Assembly (NCBI RefSeq): GCF_000004075.3
Contig: NC_026660.2
Location: 17,751,837-17,815,836, forward strand
Reading direction: 5' to 3'
Length of the DNA stretch: 64,000 bases
From: Cucumis sativus
Taxonomy: Eukaryota; Streptophyta; Magnoliopsida; Cucurbitales; Cucurbitaceae
Position numbers and translations under genes: made by a program. The number at the start of each line of letters is the position of its first letter. Within the stretch, counting starts at the first letter, position 1. This document shows, piece by piece, positions 23,684-36,620 of the stretch. The notes under the pieces were generated by a model. The model saw only the letters and a list, made by a program, of their open reading frames with translations, was not told the origin of the DNA and searched no databases.

Positions 23684-26600
23684 ATGTCTTCGTTGACCCT
23701 TAAACCCTTCTTTCCCACCACTAAATTCTCTTTCCCCCCACCATCTTCGTCTTCTTTCTTTGCTTTTCCTCGCTTCTCTTCAATTTCCTTCCCTTTGAAG
23801 CCCAGAAATGGTGTCTCCTTCCGACTTCGTGCTTACGACTCTTCCAAGAGCGACAATTCCGATGCCTCCTCTGCTGATTCCAAGCCTCCCAACGGTACTT
23901 TGGTATCTCCTTCTCCCTCTCTGCTTCTTTGCTTCTTTCCTGTTGCGTATGGATTGTAAAGTTAATGGGTATCCTGTCAAAATGTCAACTGGTACTTCAT
24001 AAGTTTGTAAGGATTCTTGTAACGTAGGCTTCTGGGTATACTTTATCTAGTGGAATACTCTTGAGTAAATGTTTCTCATAATGAATCTGGTTTGTTCAAA
24101 ATATTGGAGCTGATGGATGTGAGATTACATTCTTACGTATGATATCGCTGGCAAACATTGAAAATGTGGATGCTTTATTCAATTTCATTGTAGAGCTTTT
24201 ACAAGATACTAGATATTAAGTGGTGTGATACTGTCTATAAATTGTTGATTGATAATGGGTTCTTTTTTAAAAAATAATTTAGATGTTTTTTTCTTGTCAT
24301 CTTGATGAACCTGATTGCTGTAATATTATAATGAGTTCCTTCTGGGGCTGATTACCACCGTAGTTGGTTGTCAGTGGTGGTCGGCAGTAGAGTCATTGGA
24401 TACATTTCGATGGTGGGAGAGAGATAGAGGGATTGACGAAATTCCTCAATAAATGTGCAAGTTCAATAGCAAACGCTATTAAAGTTGGTGAAGTTGAGTT
24501 ATTTAACATCGATTTATGAAGTCTGGGGACCAAACACTCGGTTGGGTAAAAACCCAACTCAAATGAAATCTAGTCAAGGCCCCAAGCACTCCTTTTATGT
24601 TTTTTATATTTGAATTTCTATGATTGTTTGAATATCTTTTATGGAATTGGCAGCCAAAAACTCGGAGAGACATCCTGCTGGAATATGTTAAAAATGTCCA
24701 GCCAGAATTCATGGAATTGTTTGTTCAGAAGGCACCACAACAGGTGGATTTCCCATTGGGATTAATACCAATTTCTTTGACGTATGGTTCGGCTTACTTT
24801 CATTTTCAATTCCATAACTTTCTCTGGTAATTTTATACTTCTCTGGTTCCTTTTTAGGTTGTGGAAGCAATGCGCCAAACAGTCACAAATATGATTGGAA
24901 CTCTACCTCCACAGTTTTTTGCAGTTACTGTCACCACAGTACGTATATACTAGTTGTGTAATTCTTACATTCAAAGTCACCTAAATGGCCAAATATTTGT
25001 TGTACAACTAATATTTGGTAAGTACAGGCTGTTTAACCTTTAAATATTATCTACTATTCAACTATGTTTAATTTCCAATATTTGGTTCAGGTTGCTGAAA
25101 ATCTTGCACAGCTCATGTATAGTGTAATGATGACTGGATACATGTTTAAAAATGCTCAAAATCGCTTAGAACTGCAGCAAAGTTTAGAGCAGGTTGCTCT
25201 CCCAGAACCAAAGGATGAAAAGGTAGTTTGAATAGTTATATAGTTCTTCAAGGATTTTACTTCTAAATAGTCATTCTGGAGTTAACCTTTCCCATTAGTT
25301 TGCTCCCCCACAAGAAGTAATTTACATCTAAAATACTGTCAATCTTTTAATGTCCATCTGTTGCTTCACTGGGTTAGGAGCCCCATCTGCATTGATGCCT
25401 GTTAGTGTCATGATAACTTTGTCTTTTCTTCGCCTATTGTTGTGTTATATGTTCTTCTTCTTCTTCTTCTGTTGACAAACTTACGTGTGGCATACTGCAA
25501 AAAGTTTTTGATTTTCACTAAAAGTTATGTATGCATAATCCGTGATTGGTCAGGATGATTCAAATTATGCAGCTGGTACTCAAAAGAATGTCACAGGTGA
25601 AGTTATCAGGTGGAATAATGTATCTGGTCCGGAGAGTATTGATGCTAAAAGGTACATAGAATTACTTGAAGCAGAGATAGAGGAACTGAATCGTCAAGTG
25701 GGTAGAAAATCTACAAATGGGCAAAATGAACTCTTGGAATATCTCAAAACACTTGAACCCCAAAATCTCAAGGTAAGAAAAACTTCTCTTCATTTGTTTA
25801 TTAGCTTTTTGCCTTTGTTGGCCTTCTTGACTGCCAATTACATTGTTGATTACTTATCGGCATGTGAGTCTCCTTGACTTGCAACCTCTCCTAGTCATCT
25901 GTTACAAAAGTGATTGTCTATGATGGGAAAAAGTGATTGTCTTTTATTCCTGAAACAGGAAATACTTCTCATTTACATATCGAGAAGTCCTTGTTATAAC
26001 AAAGGTGATGGATGATACTGACACTTTTGCTCCAAGATACAAGTGATATGGTTGTCGAACCGAATGCACTTTTAATTCATAGAAGATATCGTGTAATTTA
26101 AATGCTATTCCTTTACCCACAGCTTTTAGGACAAACTATTATCTGTGAGGTTTAGAAGTACAGAAGCCATCAGCAAATAATCTTGGTAGTGAGTATTCTT
26201 CTTTTTTTTTTTTCCTTTTTGGAAACAAGGAAATTTTTTTATTGAAATAATGGAAGAGACTAATGCTCTATAGATACAAGCCTGCAAAGAAATAAAAGAA
26301 CTAAAAGCAGGAATACAAAAGGAATAAATAACCACTCAAATAAATATAAATCCTTTACGAAGAACCAAAAATAAAATAATTCAAACAAAACAACAAAGTA
26401 AAGGCCAAGAATGATGAGCTCTGAGCAAACAAGACCTAAGGAGGAGGGAGCCAAGAGAAGCTGAAGAGCAAAGATGTTGGAAAACGGAGTTACACGCACC
26501 GTGCTAAACACCAAATCACCAAGACAAACTTTGAACATCAAAATAAAATTTATATTTCATTCTCTGGTCTCCTTCAAGGAAAAAGAAAATCATTTGATAC

Positions 26601-27298
26601 TGCATCCATACAAGTTCTCTTCTATCTAGAATCATGTTATAAAGAATGGCTTACTCATCTGGATCCTGCCTCTTTTTTCAGTGTAGTGAACTATGCAACT
26701 ATGTTATATTGATTAAACTCCTTTCAAGTTAGCTGCTTCCTTAATTTTATTATTCTGAATCTAAAGAAGCACTAATGGTTTATTGAGTTAGTTCTTTTAC
26801 ACTTACCGATATTATGCAATCTCTAGCACGGTCTCAACTTTTGATTACCACAAATGTAGGAGTTGACAAGTAGCGCTGGTGAGGATGCTGTAGTTGCAAT
26901 GAATACATTCATAAAGCGCCTATTAGTGGCTTCAGATCCAGGTCAAATGAAGGTCTGTGTCTGGACAAACATTCTATATCCTTGTTTTATAACTATCACT
27001 GCCCTGGGTCGATGATCAATTTAATTAGTTCAGTTGAGAACTAAACCAAGTTTAACTGACTTACTTCATAATAAGGCAGACCACTACAAAGTTGTATCTG
27101 AACTTTCTCCATATGTTATGCACCTTTGTATTACAGACAAGTGTAACGGAGACAACAGCACCAGAGCTGGCGAAGCTTCTGTATTGGCTAATGGTGGTCG
27201 GGTACAGCATTCGCAACATTGAAGTTCGATTTGACATGGAAAGGATTCTGGGGAGTTCACCTAAGCTGGCAGAATTACCTCCTGGAGAAATTGTGTAA
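23684..27298 (+). CDS. DUF760 protein, predicted plastid-targeted
   Basis: Seven exons (23684-23902, 24654-24743, 24858-24938, 25091-25222, 25554-25772, 26860-26952, 27137-27298) encode 331 residues. The first 50 residues are Ser, Pro and Phe rich with few acids, typical of a chloroplast transit peptide. The rest looks like two related halves: LLEYVKNVQPEFMELF at about residue 79 and LLEYLKTLEPQNLKEL at about residue 213, each followed by a helix ending in a similar hydrophobic block (LAQLMYSVMMTGYMFKN and LAKLLYWLMVVGYSIRN). This is the pattern of the plant and cyanobacterial DUF760 family (At1g48450, At1g32160, At3g17800). The biochemical role is not known. A short coiled-coil-like stretch (YIELLEAEIEELNRQV) precedes the second half. 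Intron 5 contains a LINE-like tail in antisense. Confidence 0.88.
26200..26540 (-). mobile_element. Probable LINE 3' end in DUF760 intron
   Basis: Read on the minus strand, a T-rich 3' UTR-like segment ends in TTCAATAAAAAAATTTCC and then an A-rich run (about 26200-26215). The layout resembles the other LINE tails here, but no reverse-transcriptase fragment is certain, so the family is a guess. Confidence 0.4.
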
Positions 27299-27629
27299 GC
27301 CAGCAAGCTAGGTAAGGAATTAAGCACTAGAAGGCCTGAAATTTGAGTTTTTGATAGGCCTTCAGCTGGAAGCCATTATATAAGTTCATAGACAACTAAA
27401 CTATATGTTCATTGTTTGGAAAGTGGAAACGTCTTCATTGCCACCCACTGTTTAACTTTTACGACCCTTTTGTAAACGTAAAAGAATGAAGTTTCTTGGA
27501 CTGTTGTAAGTTTTGCAACTTGAGATTCAGCACACATTAACTATATAAAAAATTTTACTCTCACGTTTTATTTATTTCCTTATTTTATATTCTCTGGTTG
27601 AACAATTGCAAGGTAGATGGCAAGAATTG

Positions 27630-27715
27630 GATTTCTGTTTATGAGTTTCGAACCTAAGGCTAAAAAGGAGATAGAACTTGAGGCATGCATTTAACACTGA
27701 GCTAACTACAATTAT
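27630..27715 (-). mobile_element. Degenerate tRNA-derived SINE-like sequence
   Basis: On the minus strand TAGTTAGCTCAGTGTTAAATG resembles an A box and AGGTTCGAAACTC a B box about 35 bases later. I found no clear target-site duplication or tail. It lies 330 bases downstream of the DUF760 stop codon. Confidence 0.4.
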
Positions 27716-28618
27716 TGGTATTACATCGGTTTGTTGATATTTTGTAGCTATTGTTGAGGCTGACTTTGGTATCTAATTTGCTGGGAATAGATCTTAAGTC
27801 ATGTAGTTTTTAGTGCTCTTGGGGTGCATTTGGTAGAAATCTGTGGTGAAGGTGAAGGAAATTACAAAGTGAACTGTTCATCTCCACCATTGGAAGCTTT
27901 TAACCTTTCGTTTCTTGATAGGTTCTGCGACATCATCAAGATTGAAAACAAAAAAACAAAAAGCAGCATACAAGAAACAGCATAGTAAATTAGTTATTCT
28001 AAATTTGCTTATCTAAATTGGAAAGGCTGCTGTAATCTGGCCACCCCAACACCCAACAGTTAACTCAATTTGATTGCAACATTTAATTATTAAACTTTTA
28101 AGCTATAACTTATGAATACCTTTTCTATTTTCTATTTGAGCTTGGCCAGTTTATGTTAAAAGCTTCTTTACGTCGTGTATCCATCAATAAAATAATATGT
28201 AAACTCTCCATAGATTGTTTAAATATATATTGATATCGATATCATTCATTAACTGCACTAGAAAACTTCCAACAACCAACTCCGAAAGCGGCCACCAACC
28301 ATCCCCTTTTTGCCATCAGTCAACTTGAAAAATTTTAATAAGAACAATTGAAAGTTGTCAAACACATGCATACTTTCATTTTAAGAATTACTTGTGAAAA
28401 GGGTTTAAATAAAAATAATCTTTTTAAAAAACCTCTATTTACAAGTCATTTCAAATAAAAATGAAATTTGATAGGTACACCTAACTAAAATTCAAACTTT
28501 CAATTTTCTATCGTTCAAAGTATATTTTGATTAAAAATATATATATAATTTTTCAATAATTGAATTTAAGATTAAAATAAGGTAATTATAATGGATGGCC
28601 ATTTGAGGAATAATAATT

Positions 28619-28799
28619 AGTAGCAACATTTAAAAAAATTGTAAATATAGCAAAACTATCGTTGATAGACTTGTATCACTGATAGACTCGTATGATCTAT
28701 CGGTGATAGACCAATTTTTACAACATGATCTGATAGATTCTATCATTGATAGAATTTGACAAATTCTGCTATATTTGCAATTTTTTTAAAATGTTACTA
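28619..28799. mobile_element. MITE with long terminal inverted repeats and GATAGA core
   Basis: The left end (AGTAGCAACATTT, then AAATTGTAAATATAGCA) and the right end read on the other strand (AGTAACATTTT, then AAATTGCAAATATAGCA) are inverted copies of about 32 bp. The 115-bp interior is made of degenerate, partly palindromic GATAGA/TCTATC units. Total length about 181 bp with no coding capacity, which fits a non-autonomous DNA transposon. The target duplication is too short to define with confidence. Confidence 0.75.
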
Positions 28800-30301
28800 T
28801 ATACTTAATTATTTTGAATTTAATTGCTAAATTTGCAACTATCTCGTTAAAATACTAATTTGAAGTTAGTATGATTAAAAAAACTCAGTTAAAGTGATAA
28901 AACTTTTTGAAATTTTATTTTAAAACCTAGTAAAAATAAAATAAAATAATCAATAAATTAAATAAATTAACAAATTAACTAGAGAAGTGTAAGATGATTA
29001 TATGAGTTATATGTTTTATTTTAGAACCAATTTTGTATCTCCAAACAAGGGTGCTTTATGCATGAAAGACATGAATTCTTAGAATTTTAACAATTTCATG
29101 TTAACCAAAGTATTTGTTTAAAATGACAAAAAAAAAAATTATATAATTTTTTAAGAAGTATTTTTTTAAATAGCAAAATAAATTAAAATATTTATAAATT
29201 ATAGGATTCTAGATAAACTTCTATTATTGTCTATCAATGTCATTGATAGAAAAATATTTCATGTATATAATTATTTGTATGGTGAAGAATAACAATACAA
29301 AAAACTTATACAATATTTAAAATAACCTACATTTAATTTAGTAATACACACTTAATACAACTATAATAACGCAAACTAAAACAATCAACATCCAAAATAC
29401 CGACTATTATAAACCAAACTATGATAGTCCACACTCAAAAATGGAAACTATAATAATAGATAGATAATTATAATCCAAAGATTATAATAACCTATTCTAA
29501 AATTTTATTATATTTTATAAATAGTTTAATTCATTTTGAAGCATTTGAAAAGGTCTTTGATTGATTTCAAACATTTGGAGAACGATAAGGCCAAAATGGA
29601 AACAAAGGATAGTCTTAGGGACTAAAATGGTTCTTAACTTATCCCTTCCAAATCTTCTTCAAATGAAGCAGCCAAGTTGGATGAACTGAAGAAGCTACAC
29701 CAAGGATAGATCCAAAAATAACTTCCAAGATTAGAAATGCAATGAAGTAAAATATGTGTTTCTAAAGAAGAAAAAACTATTCATGGCTTTTAAAAAGGAA
29801 TTTACCACCCGACCTTACACGAACATGATTTGGTTTTATAGATTGTACAACAGTGTCTAATTTACCTCAGGAGTTCAAATACCTTCGTATCAATCTTGTC
29901 ACACCCTTGTTTAGACCAAGTATGGATTCCCCCTATACTTTTTAACTCCTCCAGAAAAATGATATGATGTATTTCAATGGCTAACTAAATTTCACACTAT
30001 CGCTCCATTGTTGTGAAGACAACGAGCTAAGAAAGGCTGCATCCTCCAATAAGCCCCAGCAATAGGAGCATTTGGAATCACAGCAATGGAATGGTCGATC
30101 CAATGACAAAAAGCTTTGAGTCAAATAGTTATGATATATCGTGCAAATGGAACTCAAGAAATTGATAACATTAAAGAATGAATAAACGTAGTTCTTCACG
30201 ATAATAAACTGAAATCAAATATTTCCAAAATAAATGGATTTGGAAAAAAAAAATTCCTAAACAACTAAACCAGAAATGAGGGCCTAGAAATCACCAACTC
30301 T

Positions 30302-33300
30302 TCATTCTGAAGGAGGCAATTCTTGTGGTGGTTCCTCGGTTGGAGCAGGGGGAGTTGATCCAAAGTCGAGATTAGGGTAGACACCGGGTGGCCTCTCTCG
30401 AGCTTCTATTGACAGCAACTGACTGGAGTCGCCAACTACATCTGCCCATCCGTAGTGAGGCTCAGCCCTTCAATGAAAGTGCAAGGTTGTTAACATGTCA
30501 TTGATCCTTAAGTTTGTAGATAAGTTGCAGTTGGCCATAAGAAAACTTACTCATAATATGTTTCTTCATCCACGACAATATCCCAACTTTCCCCTGTCGT
30601 ACTCTTTCCATATTTGTGCACTTTACTGCGTACAGAATAATGGTAAGGTAATATTATTAGCTAGTAAAACACAGCTATAATGTAAGCAAAGCAAGAAGCT
30701 TCTAAAGCAGATTGCTCATATAGCACAGCCTCGTTGATTTTGATTTTGGTTTTTCATTTTAAATTTTAAAAATTATGCTCACAAATTATACTTCTACCTA
30801 TAGTTTTCTTTTTTTGTTACCTACTCCTTTAAAATGTATTAAACAAGTCAAATTTTGAAAACTAAAAAAGTCATTTTGGGCCCATTTGGACTTGTTTTTG
30901 TTTTTGGAAATTGTAGAACTCAAATGCTTACATTTGAAATATGAAATCTGAGTAAGAAGTTAGAGAGAAAAGAAACACAAGTTTTTAGAAGTCAAATGGT
31001 TACCAAATGGGACACTAAAACTTGATTTTGGTTTGGAAATTTGGAATGCATGAAAGATGAAAAGCTTACCAAAATATTGTGAGAAAACAGGGCCTAAGAT
31101 TTTTAGTGTTTGGAATTATTCTTCTTCTCAACCTTCTAAAACTGTTTTCGACTTGTTATAAAACCCAATCCCAAAAGCATTTCTAAACACATACTAATCT
31201 ACGATATGCAGAGGGAGTAACGCAGAGGTAATTTATCCACATAAAAGCTGATACAATCGAAATGGCGATAATGTTCAGCATGTTAATTGCAAAATCTATA
31301 ATGCCATTAGTTAGCTTGAACCTTACCCATTTCCAAAGTGTTCTTCGCCCCACGTTCTTGACCAACCTTGTACATGTGACGGGAAGGCAGTTAGTTCCAC
31401 TTCTCTCATAACCAACAGAAAATGCAAAACACAACGCAAGATTTAGCACAAATATTGCTTCAAAAAGAAGGATTAAGTCATAGTAACCAACAAAAGGGAC
31501 CAAGGTGGTTGGCGCCCCACATGTTTAATTGATTGAAATCTTATAAAGATAACAATCATTTACTGACAATACAACTCAAGCTTTCGAAACCCGATCATGA
31601 TTCCCCAATAAAGCAAACTCACAGTTGCGTAAACTAAAGTTTATGATGCTCAATCACAAATCTAAAACTAAACAACATAAGCTACATAAACTTAGCTTCT
31701 CTAACACATTTCTAAAACAATCTGAATATAGATCAAACTTTTGAACTCTAAGCTTCTTAAATTTGACACAAATATCCTCTTTTAAGTGTCTCGAACATAT
31801 GATATATCAGATTGAATAAATCATAAAAGAATTGCACAAATTAAACTACAACCCCATCAACAGCATGCCTTTACTTGAAATCAAACACTAAGAAAAGGAT
31901 AGTGGCGAATCTCAAAGGTTCCTAGGTGGTGGGCAATAAATAAAGCTAAACCAATCATGTATTAAGAAGAACAAAATTTATGTACACAGTTGAATTAAGT
32001 TATAAAAGAATCCCAATCTATTTATTTTGCTAGTGGCTTAAGCCATTCGACTGAGTTGTGATATAAATATTTGATTTCATATGATAAATAATTTTCCTCT
32101 CGAAGAAAAGGATATTTCCAAGAGAACAGAGATAAGTTGCAATTTAGAAATTCATAATTATTGTACTAATGTTCTTTAAAAAGTGTTATTGTACTAATAT
32201 ACTAAAACTAAAAAAGATAAATAGATGCAAGCAATGTTATTTATAGAAGTAATATGGAAATGAAGAGAGTAAGATTCTCTCAAAATGAATATCAAGATGA
32301 AAAACACTGAGACTTGCATATATACTTAAAACTTACATTGAATTGTAATATGAAGAGATTTAAACGTATTAGTTCTAGCAAAATGAAGGGTTCATGTTTA
32401 AATAGTGTAAAAAAGAAATCGATAGAACCAACCCACAAAGAAATGATTTCCGATACATTCACTTGAACTAGATCAATTAACCAATTTTTTTCTATTAAAA
32501 ATTTGATGGAACTACCAGCTTTAGATGGATTGAATATGATATGACTATAGATTAACTTACGTTCACCACTAGGAGATACATGCCAAGTCTCCCCTTGTCG
32601 AGAACCAATTCCAGAAAAGAACTTCTCTTCCCATTTGTCTCCCCATTTTGTACCTAGTTCAGTTTCAGCCCACTTATCTGTCCTGAAAAGTAAGCACAAA
32701 AGGAGATCTGCTGTTAACATCCTACAACTATTTGAAGAAGCTTTTACCATTCAAAATTTGAAAGAGAACAAAGAAAGTAGCTTAGGTATTTCGCTTAACA
32801 GCATAAGAATGGAGTTGATTCTAACATTTTTAGTTATTATCAATATCTGAAAGCTTTTCGGTGACACAACATATATCTGACTGATATAAACAAAGCATAT
32901 AGTATAAGATTATCCAGATATCTCACATCAATGAGATACATACTGTATTATCCACAAATGATGCATGGAATATGTTGCAAACAATGTGAAAACAAGGAGT
33001 AGAGGAAAACCATTTAAGAACAGATCCCCTTCCGTCATAATGCTCCCCCCACTTCTCCCACCATGACTGTTCATTCAATCTACCGTATTTATGTGCTCCT
33101 TTCTCAGTCCATCCTTTGGCATCGTATTTCTCCCACCTGTATCACTTGAACAAGTTACTACTTCTGTACTACAAACCTAACTCCCATAACTTAAATTGCA
33201 TTGAATTCTCACCATTTCTCATGCCATCCAGCATTTTCTGTGCCAGATTTTGCTTGTTTCTGTGCACTCCTCTCAATCCTTGCAAGATTACTGCACCATC

Positions 33301-36222
33301 AAATTGCAGAGTATTTATTTTACTTGGTAAAAGAAGTGATCTCCTCTACGTCATTGAGCAAGTGTATTATAATAGTAGAAAACCTCCATTCGTCTTGATG
33401 AAGAACTTCTTGCCATGTTTCCCACCATGAATCACCTTCGACATTTTTACCCGATTTTTCCACTCCTATCAGGGGATGAAAAGTTCAGTCAGGACAAGCA
33501 AGATAGAATTCAATGAGTAAGAGCAAGATCGGAGGTGCTAAAGAGACAACAATGATATTGATAGGCTTAGAAGCACATGTATGACACAACTACACACCAT
33601 TTTTAAAAAAAATCTAAGACTTGGACATGGTAAGGATAATTTTATTAAAATAAACATTTTAAAAATATATGATTTTTATACCAAAGGAAAATTTTAAGTT
33701 GACGAGTTTATGTATTTATATGCTTCAAAAACTACTTTGATGTATTTTGCTCTCAAAATTAGTTTTTTCATACATGTGTTTGTTTAGTATATTTAACAGG
33801 TGTTTGAAGATGTCTAACAAATATTGAAATTTGAACCTATTTTCACTATGTTCAACTAGTGCACTAACAAGTGTAAAAGAAGTGTCCAACATGTGTCGGG
33901 CATGGACTAATAGCCAGGCTAAATTGTTCGTGCTTCTTAGAGATGTGTACTAGGAAATTTCTCTTAAGTTAAAAAGCAAAGGAAAAGGCAATTTGTGATT
34001 CTAAAATCGATACCAACCACAGAGAAATGAATAATAATCAATTTTCGCATGTTTAACTTTAAAAGGTACATTAACCACCAGTTCTTGACAGTAAGTCAAT
34101 ATCCATACTGATCTCATTCCTTCGACCTTTACAGAACCTAGCTCTTTGGCAAGAGTAGAAAAGAATGTGGGGATAAGGGTAGCTACATTCTCTTCTGCTC
34201 TCTCTAAAGAGCTAGATAGCGTAAATGTCCGAGCAATAAGATCACTATACAGAAAATTTCTCTATCCGATCAGGTCATTACAGGATAATTTAAGTTGGAT
34301 TGCCTTTCACTCTCTCCAAAGAGCTAGATTCTGTAAATACCCAAGCAATAATAGAAAATATGCAAAGTACCTAGCTCTTTGTATCCAGTCCAGTCACTTT
34401 TCTCCCACCACTGTCAATGAGATCAATAAATCCATTAAATGCAGTCACCTGGGATGATACTTCATAGAGTTATAAAAACAATGTCAAAGTGGCAACAATT
34501 TTTTACGATGCTTGATTTCTAGCACGGTTTTTATATTACATAAAATACATTGAGAAGTTAATTGCTAACTCTGCACTAACCAGAAAATGGATGAATTTTC
34601 CCAACTAGTTCAGAGGTAACTATTGTTTTATTATAAACTAAAAAACCTAGTGGAGACTTATCTGTATTGAAAAGGAACATACAATTCAAATTTTATCCAG
34701 AGAGTTATACTCATGACCAATATCTCATCCCAAGTTGAATTGATTGAGCAATTTAACCGTTGCTCACCAAATTTTTCTTTAGTGGGGAAACTACAATTCT
34801 ATGGGAACTAGTGTAGCATCAATATGGAACTAAGAAGATACCAAAATGTGTGTGAGCGTGTTTGTACTAATCTTAAACTCAATCCAGATAAGAAAGATGA
34901 GAATTAAGACAAGCATACACGTTCCACAGTGAAAATTCAGTTCAAACTGTAGTCGTGAGAGTGGAAAAAACTATTCAAGTGAGAATAGGAACTCTAACTT
35001 GCTTACACAAAAATATTTGCACAGGGGTGACAATCATGAGTTTCTTTTTGCCATGTAGATTGGCCAAGGCCACAACCATGGATTGTCACAGAGTTTCCCT
35101 ATTAAGAGAGTTAATTTACAACATGCTTAAGTATGCTTCACTCTGGATCAACAACAAAGCCAATTGCACATAAAAATACTAAATTAATACCGTTTCTTTC
35201 CATTCTGAGTAACCGTCATGCGATTGACCACCCATTCTAGTCCATCTACATCTGTATCCATTCTCACCAAGGTCCTCCCCACTCTCCCGATACCAAGTAC
35301 TGCCATCTTCATTCGTACCAGACTCGCTAACATTTTCATTTAACAGGTTGATCCCCCAGTCCTTCTCATTTGCAATACCAGTGTCTACAGCGGAGGTAGG
35401 TATATTTTATCAGTAGTACTCAGAAAGATCCATTATTCAAACATTAAAATCAGAAATCTTATCTAATGCCTACACAAATATTCTTTTAGACTACCTAGGC
35501 TAGCTAAGAGATTCCCAGAAAGCAATTTGAATTACCTCTTTTTGGCGGAGTATCACGTGACTGTGGACCAGAGCCCCTTGGTGTGCATCGAGGATAAAAC
35601 TTTTCAGGTTTGGAAACAAACCCAGATCTGCAGAGAAACAAGAAGATCAAACAATCCCGTGAGTGGATACACATTCCAAAGCAATATATAACTTGCGTAA
35701 ATATTGATCGTTAACTCAAACTATAACCCCCATGTTCCCCAACCATACAGTGGAAACGTCATTCATCGTATGCCTAGCTACAATAAGAAAAAAGCAGTCA
35801 CTTCATACCAGTGAATGCCAGCGAAATGGAGTTAAAATTCTCCACATAATTCATCCAATTGCATCGCATAAAAAAAGGTAGAAGAAAGCAACAAAAATTG
35901 ATTGAAAAAGTAGTGTTTTCCAGTTCAAGTACAAAACTTCAACTTACTGAGGAGAGGCAAAGGGCATTGCGGGAGTGGCTTGAACACGGAGTCTACGAGG
36001 GGGTTTTTTGGGATCGAAACGCCAATCTTCTTGCTTCTCAACACTCTTCCCAGACCCAGTAGCTCTGCGTATAGGAACCATAGAATCAGAACAACAGCAA
36101 CTAATAGGAGTAAACCCAAGTCGATTAATCCCAAACAAAATCCTCCTCCATCTCCGCCGCCGAAGCTCCGGGCCCCCATGGGAAGGCAAAGGAAAAGACT
36201 CGAGTCTGCAAGAGGCAGCCAT
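30302..36222 (-). CDS. ESV1: ESV1, tryptophan-rich starch-granule protein
   Basis: Eleven minus-strand exons (36222-35948, 35627-35536, 35384-35191, 34410-34371, 33465-33384, 33290-33213, 33136-33011, 32682-32561, 31366-31327, 30625-30551, 30467-30302) encode 429 residues. The start ATG follows an in-frame TAA. The N-terminus (MAASCRLESFPLPSHGG, Arg-rich after it) suits a plastid transit peptide. From about residue 160 the protein is built of Trp-rich units such as WWEKWGEHYDGRGSVLKWTD and GWTEKGAHKYGRLNEQSWWE, the starch-binding fold of EARLY STARVATION 1 and its paralogue LESV. The C-terminus is Pro-rich (PPAPTEEPPQELPP). The length and Pro-rich tail fit ESV1 (At1g42430) better than the longer LESV (At3g55760). 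Family knowledge: ESV1 organises glucans in the granule and restrains night-time starch breakdown. Two exons are only 40 bases long. Confidence 0.88.
30735..31110. repeat. Possible dispersed repeat in ESV1 intron
   Basis: The segment holds variants of CCATTTGGACTTG and ACCAAATGGGACAC separated by low-complexity DNA, similar in style to short plant MITE-like insertions. The boundaries are not clear. Confidence 0.25.
34201..34351. repeat. Imperfect 39-bp repeat, 112 bp apart, in ESV1 intron 3-4 region
   Basis: AAAGAGCTAGAT followed by GTAAAT and AAGCAATAA-type sequence occurs at 34201-34239 and again at 34313-34351, just downstream of the 40-base exon 4 in transcript order. It looks like a local duplication. 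Confidence 0.6.
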
Positions 36223-36620
36223 TGCTTACAAAAATTCCATGGGGAAACACAGAAGTAAGAGAGGAAATGTGGGTAGAAGGGAGGAAAGGCGAAGGCGAAT
36301 CAATAGTGGATAGTGAATTCAAAGAAGGAATAAGGGGAAATGGGAGTGGAAGTTCAGAAGAAGATAGAAGTAAGGAGGAATGTGATGAGAAGAGAAAGAG
36401 GCATTGGAGGAATGAGAGAAATTGGGGTTAGAAGTTTGAAGGGCGGGGGGGGCGGAGTTATGAGATCGGTGGTGGTGGCTCGGCGAAGAGACGGAAATTC
36501 GGAGATTTAATCAAACACGTGAGCATGGGGAGAAGAGGTCCCGCAAGTCCACTCGACATTCCACGTGGCACAAGATGAGCCGTCACTTCTCTTTCTTGCT
36601 GCACACTAATCTTCTACTCC
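36223..36620 (-). promoter_or_regulatory. ESV1 promoter region with G-boxes
   Basis: Upstream of the ESV1 start codon are a CACGTG at 36516-36521 and a palindromic CCACGTGG at 36561-36568. Such G-boxes bind bZIP and bHLH factors that respond to light and ABA. Their use in this gene is inferred from position only. Confidence 0.45.

Larger units (their letters stand above)
27299..30301. other. Intergenic DNA between DUF760 and ESV1 genes
   Basis: Both neighbouring genes end here (convergent). Apart from the SINE-like piece and a MITE, the stretch is AT-rich and no gene is visible. A short GATAGA-type segment near 29215-29250 may be a fragment of the same MITE family. Confidence 0.5.
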
